Part shown: piece after piece, positions 50,305 through 59,536 of the stretch | Position numbering within the stretch: position 1 is the first letter of the stretch | Layout of the letters: each line of letters opens with the position of its first letter | Assembly (NCBI RefSeq): GCF_002283555.1 | Contig: NZ_MVOI01000006.1 | Coordinates: forward strand, 310,001 to 374,000 | Source: Rubrivirga sp. SAORIC476 | Lineage (GTDB): Bacteria > Bacteroidota > Rhodothermia > Rhodothermales > Rubricoccaceae | DNA: 64,000 nt | Direction of reading: 5' to 3' | Translations under genes and position numbers: made by a program | The notes under the pieces: generated by a model | Seen by the model: only the letters and a program-made list of their open reading frames with translations | What the model was told of the DNA's origin: nothing | Database searches by the model: none

Positions 50305-51411
50305 ATGTCCGACGCTCCCGATCTCTCGCCCGACGACGCCTCCGGCGCCGCCCCCTTCACGCCCGTCTCCGAGGTCGGCGAGTTCGGCCTGATCGACCGG
50401 ATGCACGCCGTCCTCGGCGACGCCGCCAGCGCGCGCGACCTGATCGCGGGCATCGGCGACGACGCCGCCGTCTACCGCGTCGGTAGCGCCGGGTCCGAGG
50501 GCCCGCGCCGCGTCCACGTGGTGACCACCGACGCGATGGTCGAGGGCGTCCACTTCGACCGGACGTACGTGCCGCTCCGCGCGCTCGGGTGGAAGGCCAT
50601 CGCGACCAACGTGAGCGACGTGGCGGCGATGAACGCGCGGCCCCGCTTCGCGACGGTCGCGCTCGGACTGCCCAACAACCTGTCCGTCGAGGGCGCCGAG
50701 GCGCTCTACACCGGCATCGGGCAGGCGTGCGAGCGCTATGGCCTCGCCATCGTCGGCGGCGACGTGACGGCGTCGGCCCGGCTGACCATCACGGTGACCG
50801 TCATCGGCGAGGCCGACGAGGAGGCCGTCGTGTACCGGCGCGGCGCGCAGCCCGGCGACCTGCTCTGCGTCACCGGCGACCTCGGCAGCGCCGCGGCCGG
50901 TCTTCAGGTCCTCCTCCAGGGCAAGGAAGCGATGAAGGAGAGCACCGAGGGCGACGGCGCGGCGGCGTCGCAGCCCGATCTCGTCGAGTTCGCCTACGTC
51001 GTCGAGCGCCAGCTGATGCCACAGGCCCGGATGGACCGCGTCGAGGCATGGGCCGAGGCGGGCGTCCGCCCCACGTCGCTGATCGACGTGTCGGACGGGC
51101 TGGCCTCCGAGGTCCACCACCTCAGTCAGGCCGGGACGGTGGGCGCGGTGATCGACGGCGGGCTGCTGCCGGTTCACGTCCAGACGGCGCTCACGGCGCA
51201 GCGCTACGACCAGCGCCCGGAGGCGTTCGTGCTCTACGGTGGCGAGGACTACGAGCTGCTGTTCACGATCCCCCAGGAGGAGGCCTCCAAACTGACGGCC
51301 GATACGTACGCGGTCGTCGGGCAGGTCGTGGAGCCGGACGAGGGCGTCGTACTGCGCCTGCCGGACGGCAACCGGGTGCCGCTGCGGGCGGGCGGCTACA
51401 AGCACTACTAG
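50305..51411 (+). CDS. thiL: thiamine-phosphate kinase
   Basis: A 368-residue ThiL, which phosphorylates thiamine monophosphate to the diphosphate cofactor. It shows GEFGLIDR, GIGDDAAV near residue 50, TTDAMVEGVHFD, the Mg-binding WKAIATNVSDVAAMNARP, GGDVTASARLTITVT and DVSDGLASEVHHL with GGEDYELLFT. A TACGTTC box lies 30 nt upstream. Confidence 0.97.
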   Translation: MSDAPDLSPDDASGAAPFTPVSEVGEFGLIDRMHAVLGDAASARDLIAGIGDDAAVYRVGSAGSEGPRRVHVVTTDAMVEGVHFDRTYVPLRALGWKAIATNVSDVAAMNARPRFATVALGLPNNLSVEGAEALYTGIGQACERYGLAIVGGDVTASARLTITVTVIGEADEEAVVYRRGAQPGDLLCVTGDLGSAAAGLQVLLQGKEAMKESTEGDGAAASQPDLVEFAYVVERQLMPQARMDRVEAWAEAGVRPTSLIDVSDGLASEVHHLSQAGTVGAVIDGGLLPVHVQTALTAQRYDQRPEAFVLYGGEDYELLFTIPQEEASKLTADTYAVVGQVVEPDEGVVLRLPDGNRVPLRAGGYKHY

Positions 51412-51461
51412 GAGGGGGACCGGGTCGGGCTCACGCCACCCGACGCACGCACCTGCTTTCC

Positions 51462-53709
<2,248 letters not shown>

Positions 53710-53710
53710 A

Positions 53711-53738
53711 GGGATGAGAGGGGGGTGGGCCCCGGGGG
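53711..53738. repeat. G-rich heptanucleotide-phased stretch after atpD
   Basis: 7-mers such as GGGATGA and GAGGGGG follow the atpD stop. They are inverted relative to the stronger C-rich array at 53753. Confidence 0.55.
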
Positions 53739-53752
53739 GATTCGGTCCCTCT

Positions 53753-53794
53753 GCCCATCCCTCCGTCCCGCATCCCCCATCCCTCTCTCCCCAT
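53753..53794. repeat. heptanucleotide array ending in the atpC start codon
   Basis: Six 7-mers in phase, several ending CAT (such as CCCGCAT and CCCCCAT), run to 53794. The final CAT supplies the first two bases of the atpC ATG at 53793. Confidence 0.8.
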
Positions 53795-54203
53795 GGCTGA
53801 CTCCCTGCTCGTCGAGATCGTCTCCCCGGACCGCGCGGCCTACCGCGGCGAGGCCCGTGCCTTCCGCGCCCCCGGCGTCGAGGGTTCCTTCGAGGTCCTC
53901 CGCGGCCACGCGCCGATGCTCGCTGCCACCCAGGTGGGCACGGTCACCGTGACCACCCTCGCGGGCGAGCGCGTCTCGTTCGCGACCTCTGGCGGATTCG
54001 TCGAGGTGCTCGACAACCACGTCATCATGCTCGCCGAGACGGCCGAGCCCGCGGGCGACATCGACATCGAGCGGGCGAAGGCCGCCGAGGAGCGGGCCGC
54101 CGAGCGTCTCGCCGCGGCGCAGACGCCCGAGGAGCGCGCCGCGATGGAAGCTGAGCGTGACCGCGCCCGCAACCGCCTGCGGACCGCGATGGGCCAGGTC
54201 TAA
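53793..54203 (+). CDS. atpC: F1Fo ATP synthase subunit epsilon
   Basis: A 136-residue epsilon subunit. The N-terminal beta-sandwich (LVEIVSPDRAAYRGEARAFR, GSFEVLRGHAPMLA) is followed by a two-helix C-terminal domain (IERAKAAEERAAERL). It couples and can inhibit the F1 rotor. It is 83 nt downstream of atpD; the gap is a hairpin-forming pair of heptamer arrays. Confidence 0.95.
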   Translation: MADSLLVEIVSPDRAAYRGEARAFRAPGVEGSFEVLRGHAPMLAATQVGTVTVTTLAGERVSFATSGGFVEVLDNHVIMLAETAEPAGDIDIERAKAAEERAAERLAAAQTPEERAAMEAERDRARNRLRTAMGQV

Positions 54204-54230
54204 CGGCCGCCTGGCATTCGCGCAACGTTC

Positions 54231-54259
54231 TTGACCGCCTCTGAGGCGGTGGGTACCTT
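54231..54259 (+). promoter_or_regulatory. promoter with a dyad in its spacer
   Basis: TTGACC (54231-54236) and TACCTT (54254-54259) are separated by 17 nt. The spacer holds a perfect 6-bp dyad (ACCGCC/GGCGGT, 54234-54250) that could be an operator. It points at the candidate small RNA, as no plus-strand gene follows before the terminator. Confidence 0.55.
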
Positions 54260-54265
54260 GCGGAC

Positions 54266-54352
54266 ATCGGGTTGAGCACGCCCAGCCCCGCCCTCCAGGG
54301 CGAGCTCCCCGACCTGAGCGTCCGACGGTTTTCCGTCGGGCGCTCTCTTTTT
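54266..54352 (+). ncRNA. candidate small RNA after atpC
   Basis: An ~87-nt predicted transcript lies between the promoter at 54231 and a strong terminator. It has an internal hairpin CGCCCT/AGGGCG (54289-54302) and the terminator stem. No reading frame of note is present and the downstream gene is convergent, so the promoter would make only this RNA. No known family is recognised; SRP RNA and 6S features are absent. Confidence 0.4.
54316..54352 (+). terminator. strong Rho-independent terminator
   Basis: A 13-bp stem (GAGCGTCCGACGG with its complement, one G-T wobble) and loop TTTT are followed by TCTTTTT. It ends the atpDC transcript and/or the small RNA. Confidence 0.9.
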
Positions 54353-54439
54353 GTGCTTCTGCCCTGGGGGTGCCCTGGTCCTACTTGGCGCCTCCGACAC
54401 CCGACCGAGGTCGTGTCCCCCGCTCAGAGCGGGGGCGGG

Positions 54440-54922
54440 TCAGCGTTCGAAGGTCAGCCGCGTGCCAGGGGACAGCGTGGGAAAGCCGAGAGGCACCGAG
54501 CCGCCGCCGCTGAAGATGAGCTCGGCGTCGGGGCGGATCACGATGTACACCATCCGGTCTCCGTCAAGGCTCTCGACACGGCCCGCGAGGTCCATGTAGA
54601 CCGTGCCCTGGGCGACCGACATCGACCAGAAGATCAGGTCGAAGCCCTGGGGGCGGTCCTCGTTGAGCGAGTAGTTGCTCTCGAACGGCCCTCGCATGCG
54701 GGGGAACTGCTCATTGCCCGTCGGCAGGTCACCGTAGCCGCTGCGGTCGACGAAGCCCTCGGCGATCTCCCATCGGCCGGTCGCCGTCGCGCCGTCGATG
54801 GAGACCAGCTGCCAGTCGCCCGGCAGGTCGCAGCCGACCTCGTCGTAGAGGCAGCCTTCGCCGAACAGGTCGCAGCTGCCCAGCAGGATGGCGAGCGCCA
54901 GAAGAAGGGAGGTGCGGATCAT
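54440..54922 (-). CDS. lipocalin-like small lipoprotein
   Basis: A 160-residue lipoprotein (LLLALAILLGSC, Cys17). The mature protein has DLPGDWQLVSIDGATATGRW, a pattern of lipocalin-like (META/DUF-type) beta-barrels in Bacteroidota, with two extra Cys near the N-terminus (C24, C31). Ligand unknown. Its ATG overlaps the stop of the preceding gene (ATGA), so it is coupled to it. Confidence 0.78.
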   Translation of the reverse strand: MIRTSLLLALAILLGSCDLFGEGCLYDEVGCDLPGDWQLVSIDGATATGRWEIAEGFVDRSGYGDLPTGNEQFPRMRGPFESNYSLNEDRPQGFDLIFWSMSVAQGTVYMDLAGRVESLDGDRMVYIVIRPDAELIFSGGGSVPLGFPTLSPGTRLTFER

Positions 54923-55401
54923 CGGGTCAGGGTCCAGAGGGTGCGGACGGCCTCGGCGCCGTCGAAGCGGTAGAAGGACCAGACCTGCCGCGAGGCGCTG
55001 TCCTCGACGATCGTCGCCACCACGTCGTCGATGATGTTGCCTCCCGCGCCGATGAAGATGAGGCGGCTGGCGGTGCCGTCGGACGTGATGACGGAGCAGT
55101 CGCGGAAGCCGCGCGGGGCGGCCGGGTCGTAGGAGACCGCGATGCGGTCGTCCTCGCCCGCGTTTTGGAGGGTGGTCCGGTTGCACTCGATCACGCGGCC
55201 CACCTCGAAGGCGTCGACCTCGGGCGTGCCCTCAGGCGTGACCGAGCCGTCCGAGCGGATCCGTTCCATCGTGATGGTGCGCGTCCAGGTGCCGTCGAGG
55301 CGCGACATCAGCTCGGCGCCGCCGGAGCCCGTCGTCGAGAGCGTGTCGCACCCGGCGAGGAGCAGCAGGGCGAGAGGGAGGAAGAGGCATCGCATGGGCA
55401 T
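54919..55401 (-). CDS. small lipoprotein, unknown function
   Basis: A 160-residue lipoprotein (LPLALLLLAGCDTL, Cys18). The mature domain is beta-rich with LDGTWTRTITMERI and a final strand VWSFYRFDGAEAVRTLWTL, reminiscent of lipocalin-like proteins. It is coupled at both ends: 1-nt TGATG overlap with the upstream membrane-barrel gene and ATGA overlap downstream. It is the middle of a three-gene envelope operon. Confidence 0.75.
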   Translation of the reverse strand: MPMRCLFLPLALLLLAGCDTLSTTGSGGAELMSRLDGTWTRTITMERIRSDGSVTPEGTPEVDAFEVGRVIECNRTTLQNAGEDDRIAVSYDPAAPRGFRDCSVITSDGTASRLIFIGAGGNIIDDVVATIVEDSASRQVWSFYRFDGAEAVRTLWTLTR

Positions 55402-56180
55402 CAGAAAAGGCGGAGTTCGACGCCGACCTGCAGGCGCGGGCCGACGTAGTCGCGATCCGAGACGGCGGCCCCGTCGTCGACCCCGCTCGGGTCGGCGACC
55501 CAGCGGTCGAAGTCGCGGGGGAGGTAGTTCTTGCCGTTGCGGCTGGCGTCGTAGTCGGTGACCGGCAGCCGGGTGTCGGAGATCTCCAGCGGGAACAGCA
55601 CCCGGACCGGGATGAACAGGCGGTCGCCGAGGGCGAGCCCGCCCAGCGCGCCGACCTCGAAGTAGGGCGACGAGGCGGTGTAGACGCCGTTGAAGGCGAA
55701 CTCAGAACCGAGGCTCTCCGAGCCGTCCGGGTACGTCGTGGCGACCTCGACGCGCACGCCTCGGAACATGCCACCCGCCGACGCGCCCACGACGACGGGG
55801 CCGAACTGGCCCGTCAGGTCCATCGTCACGACGTGGTCCAGCGTCCGCGACTGGACGCGGTTGCCGCGACCGTTCTCGAACGTCGACGCGACATCCGAGG
55901 TGGCCCGGCCGAGCTGGTACGTGAGGCCGAACCCGATGGAGCCGGAGGAGAGACGGCCCGTCACGCCGAGGGCAGGCGTCATCTGCTCGCCGGGGAGGAA
56001 GTCTACCGGGGCGTCCAGCGACTCGGCGAAGTAGCTGCTGTACGTCGTGCCGAGCTGGCCGAGGCGGTCGGCGTCGTAGCGGGCCTGCGAGTACGCGCCG
56101 GTCACGTACACCCCCGACGGCTGGGCGCGGGCGCCCATCGCGACGAGGAGGCCTGCGGCGAGGAGGAGGGGGAGGCGCAT
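55401..56180 (-). CDS. outer-membrane beta-barrel-like protein
   Basis: A 259-residue protein with a signal peptide (MRLPLLLAAGLLVAMGARAQ) and alternating amphipathic strands (GSIGFGLTYQLGRA, YFEVGALGGLALGDRLFIPV). It ends in RLQVGVELRLF, whose terminal Phe fits the BAM recognition signal of outer-membrane barrels. No family is recognised. It leads the operon with the two lipoproteins and is divergent from ftsX. Confidence 0.75.
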   Translation of the reverse strand: MRLPLLLAAGLLVAMGARAQPSGVYVTGAYSQARYDADRLGQLGTTYSSYFAESLDAPVDFLPGEQMTPALGVTGRLSSGSIGFGLTYQLGRATSDVASTFENGRGNRVQSRTLDHVVTMDLTGQFGPVVVGASAGGMFRGVRVEVATTYPDGSESLGSEFAFNGVYTASSPYFEVGALGGLALGDRLFIPVRVLFPLEISDTRLPVTDYDASRNGKNYLPRDFDRWVADPSGVDDGAAVSDRDYVGPRLQVGVELRLF

Positions 56181-56279
56181 GGAGGAAGAGGCAGGTCTCG
56201 GAAGGTCACGCGCCGATCCGCCCCGCGCGTCCCCTCTGCCGGGGAGGCCGCGGGGTGGGAGGGCGCCTCGAAGCGCGCT

Positions 56280-57209
56280 ATGTTCTGGCGTCTCCCCCCG
56301 ACACCGCCTGTGGCCCTCTCCTACTCCGTCCGCGAAGGGCTCGCCGGGTTCCGGCGGGCCAAGCTGGCCGCCGCGACGAGCGTCGTGGCACTTGCCATCG
56401 CCCTGGTGCTCATCGGCATCTTCGCCCTGCTCGGGTGGCAGGGCCAGAACGTGGCCGAGGTGCTCCGTCAGCGCGCCTCCGAGGTCGAGATCTTCCTCGA
56501 CGACGGCGCCTCGCCCGAGGTCGCCGCGCGCGTGGGCGACCGCCTGCGGAGCGTCGCCGGGGTGGACTCGGTGCGCTACGTGTCCCACGAGGAGGCGGCC
56601 GAGATCTTCAGCGAGGCCTTCGGCGAGGAGGCGGATCTGTACGACGACGCCCAGTTCCTGCCCGCCAGCTACCGCGTCCGCCTCGGGGGCGCCGCGGCCA
56701 GCCCCGACTCGCTCGCCGCGTTCGCGGAGGTGGTGGACGGGTGGACGGCGGTGGAGGAGGTGGCCTACGACCGGGCCTCGGTGGAGGCCGTCGAGCGCAA
56801 CCTGCGCGTGTTCTCGGGCGTCGGGCTGGCGGTCGCGTTGCTGGTGGTGGTGGCCGCGTTGCTGCTGGTCGGCAACACGGTGCGGCTGTCGATCTACGCG
56901 CGCCGCATGCTGATCCGGACGATGAAGCTGGTGGGTGCCACGAACGCGTTCATCCGGCGGCCCTTCCTGGTGGAGGGCGTGATGCAGGGGCTCGCCGCGG
57001 GGGTGGTCGCCGGGGTCGTGCTGTGGGGGCTGTATGGTCTCTTCCTCAGCTTCATCCGCTCCGCCGACGCGGGGGCGGACGCGGTCGGCTGGCCGGGCGG
57101 GACGCCGCTGCTGGCCATCGCGGTGCTGATCGGGCTGGGCCTGCTGCTGGGCTTCGTGGCGTCCAGCATCGCGGTGCGACGTTTCATCCGGCAGGTCAAC
57201 CTGAGCTGA
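56280..57209 (+). CDS. ftsX: cell division protein FtsX
   Basis: A 309-residue permease-like FtsX. The first membrane segment (near residues 30-52, ATSVVALAIALVLIGIFALL) is followed by the extracellular domain (ASEVEIFLDDGASPEVAARV). Three membrane segments follow, with the FtsX domain signature RMLIRTMKLVGATNAFIRRP and VEGVMQG. It partners FtsE to activate peptidoglycan hydrolases during division; no ftsE is adjacent. ATG 56280 is chosen. Confidence 0.94.
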   Translation: MFWRLPPTPPVALSYSVREGLAGFRRAKLAAATSVVALAIALVLIGIFALLGWQGQNVAEVLRQRASEVEIFLDDGASPEVAARVGDRLRSVAGVDSVRYVSHEEAAEIFSEAFGEEADLYDDAQFLPASYRVRLGGAAASPDSLAAFAEVVDGWTAVEEVAYDRASVEAVERNLRVFSGVGLAVALLVVVAALLLVGNTVRLSIYARRMLIRTMKLVGATNAFIRRPFLVEGVMQGLAAGVVAGVVLWGLYGLFLSFIRSADAGADAVGWPGGTPLLAIAVLIGLGLLLGFVASSIAVRRFIRQVNLS

Positions 57210-57367
57210 GCGCGGGGCGCTCCGGCGTGCCCGGTGTGACGCGGCGGGCGACGGGTGCGGCTATGGGGTGTCTCCGAGGGACCGGCACCGCGTGTGCACG
57301 GCATCGGCCCTGCCTTGCGGCAAGGTCCAGATTCCCCCGACGTTCCGTCTCGCTCGCCCCCAGGCCC

Positions 57368-59389
57368 ATGCTGATCCGTCTCGCCGCGCTGGCGCTCCTC
57401 GCCGTCGCCCCCGCGCTCGCCGCCCCCGTTCCCGTCGCGCCCGGCACCGGCGGCCTCGCGGGCCTCGTCACCGACGCCGACACGGGCGATCCGCTCATCG
57501 GGGCCAACATCTACATCCCTGCGGAGCAGCGCGGCGCGGCGACAGACATCCACGGCCGGTACCTGATCCTCGGCCTTCCGGCGGGGCGCTACGAGGTGCA
57601 GGTCTCGTACACCGGCTACGCGTTCCAGACCTACACCGAGGTGGAGGTCGTCAGCGGGCAGCGCACGACGCTGGATGCCCAACTCAGCGGCGAGTCGTTG
57701 GGCGAGGTCGTCGTGGAGTACGAGCGGCCGATGATCCAGCGGGACGCCATCGGGGCGCCGCGCGTCATGTCGGGTGCCGAGATGCGGGGCCGCCGGACGC
57801 CGGGGATCGCCGCCCAGCGGTCCGCCGCGCCCATGTCCGCGCCCGCTGCCGTGGGCGGCGTGATGCGCCAGCAGACGACGCGCCCCGGCGGGCTCTATCC
57901 GCCGCCGACCGACCGGGAGGGCTACGCCACCATTGAGGAGGCGGGCTTCAAGCGCGTCACCGATTCGCCGCTGTCGACGTTCTCCATCGACGTGGACCGT
58001 GCCAGCTACTCCAACGTCCGCCGCTTCCTGACCGATGGGCGGCTGCCGGTAGTGGACGCTGTCCGCGTGGAGGAGATGGTGAACGCGTTCGACTACGGCC
58101 TGGAAGGGCCAGGGCGCCGCGACCAGCACCCGTTCGCGGTCTCGGCGGAGATCACCGACGCACCGTGGGCGCCGCAGCACCGGCTCGCGCGGATCAGCCT
58201 CCAGGGGCGCCGCATCGACACCGAGGACCTGCCGCCGGCCAACCTCGTCTTCCTGATCGACGTGTCGGGCTCGATGAGCGCGCCGGACAAGCTGCCGCTC
58301 TTGCAGCGCGCGTTCCGCCTGCTCGTCCGCGAGATGCGGCCGCAGGACCGGATGGCGCTCGTCGTCTACGCTGGGGCGTCCGGCCTCGTGCTGCCGCCGA
58401 CCGACGGGACGGAGAAGGCGCGCATCCTGGAGGCCATCGACAACCTGCGCGCGGGCGGCTCGACGGCGGGCGCGGCCGGGCTCCGGCTGGCCTACCAGAC
58501 GGCGCGCGAGCACTTCGACCCGCACGCCACCAACCGGGTCATCCTCGCCACCGACGGCGATTTCAACGTGGGCGTCTCGTCGGACGCCGAGATGCAGCGG
58601 CTGGTGGAGGAGGAGCGCGAGTCGGGCGTCTTCCTGAGCGTGCTCGGCTTCGGAACGGGCAACGTGCAGGACGCCAAGATGGAGACCCTCGCCGACCACG
58701 GCAACGGCAACTACGCCTACATCGACGGCATCCGGGAGGCCGAGCGCGTGTTCGTCCGCGAGTTCGGCGGGACGCTGTTCGCCATCGCCAAGGACGTCAA
58801 GATCCAGGTCGAGTTCAACCCGGCGCAGGTGGCGGGCTACCGGCTGATCGGCTACGAGAACCGCGCGCTCGCCAACGAGGACTTCGCCGACGACCAGAAG
58901 GACGCGGGTGAGTTGGGTGCGGGCCACACGGTCACGGCGCTCTACGAGATCGTGCCGCGCGGCGTCGAGGTCCCGACGGCGGGCGTCGACGGCCTGCGGT
59001 ACCAGACGACGCCCGACCTCACCGAGGCGGCCGAGAGCGGTGAGTGGCTGGCCGTCCGCCTGCGCTACAAGCCCGCCACGGGGGCGGGCACGTTCGCCGA
59101 CGAGTCGGTCCGCCTCGACGTGCCGGTGGCCGGGCGCGCGGTGCCGCTGGCGCGGGCCTCCGAGGCGACGCGCTGGGCCGTGGCGGTGACGGAGGCGTCG
59201 CTGCTGCTGCGCGAGAGCGAGTACGCGCCGGGCGCCACCTGGGACGACGCGCTCGCGCTCGCTCGCGGCGCCCGCGGCGCCGACGCCCACGGGGACCGCG
59301 CCGAGTTCGTGCGCCTGATCGAAACGGCGGCGGCGCTGGCGGCGACCGAGGCGGACCGCCGCGACCGCCCGGTGGCGCTGGGAGACTGA
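57368..59389 (+). CDS. VWA protein with carboxypeptidase-like N-terminal domain (YfbK-like)
   Basis: A 673-residue exported protein. The signal peptide (MLIRLAALALLAVAPALA) leads to a CarboxypepD-reg-like domain (AGLVTDADTGDPLIGANIYI, residues ~28-110), as found on SusC-type receptors but here without a barrel. A Gln/Pro linker is followed by the YfbK N-terminal region (LSTFSIDVDRASYSNVRRFL) and a VWA domain with MIDAS DVSGSMS near 300. The DUF3520 C-terminal domain (VKIQVEFNPAQVAGYRLIGY) completes it. Periplasmic or cell-surface protein of unknown role. Confidence 0.92.
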   Translation: MLIRLAALALLAVAPALAAPVPVAPGTGGLAGLVTDADTGDPLIGANIYIPAEQRGAATDIHGRYLILGLPAGRYEVQVSYTGYAFQTYTEVEVVSGQRTTLDAQLSGESLGEVVVEYERPMIQRDAIGAPRVMSGAEMRGRRTPGIAAQRSAAPMSAPAAVGGVMRQQTTRPGGLYPPPTDREGYATIEEAGFKRVTDSPLSTFSIDVDRASYSNVRRFLTDGRLPVVDAVRVEEMVNAFDYGLEGPGRRDQHPFAVSAEITDAPWAPQHRLARISLQGRRIDTEDLPPANLVFLIDVSGSMSAPDKLPLLQRAFRLLVREMRPQDRMALVVYAGASGLVLPPTDGTEKARILEAIDNLRAGGSTAGAAGLRLAYQTAREHFDPHATNRVILATDGDFNVGVSSDAEMQRLVEEERESGVFLSVLGFGTGNVQDAKMETLADHGNGNYAYIDGIREAERVFVREFGGTLFAIAKDVKIQVEFNPAQVAGYRLIGYENRALANEDFADDQKDAGELGAGHTVTALYEIVPRGVEVPTAGVDGLRYQTTPDLTEAAESGEWLAVRLRYKPATGAGTFADESVRLDVPVAGRAVPLARASEATRWAVAVTEASLLLRESEYAPGATWDDALALARGARGADAHGDRAEFVRLIETAAALAATEADRRDRPVALGD

Positions 59390-59536
59390 GGCCCGGAGGA
59401 CGGGGTCTGAGAGGGGAGGAGAGCGCACACCTCTCCCTCTCGCCCCACCCTCGCACACACCGCTCCGTCGGAATGTCCGTGTGACGCCCGGGGTAGACTG
59501 ATGTGTCGGTGGCACGGGTTTGGATCTGGTACGTTC

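Noticed and set aside
54266-54352. SRP (4.5S) RNA or 6S RNA
   Set aside because: The conserved SRP GGAAGGAAGCAG-type apical loop is absent, and the length is too short for 6S RNA.
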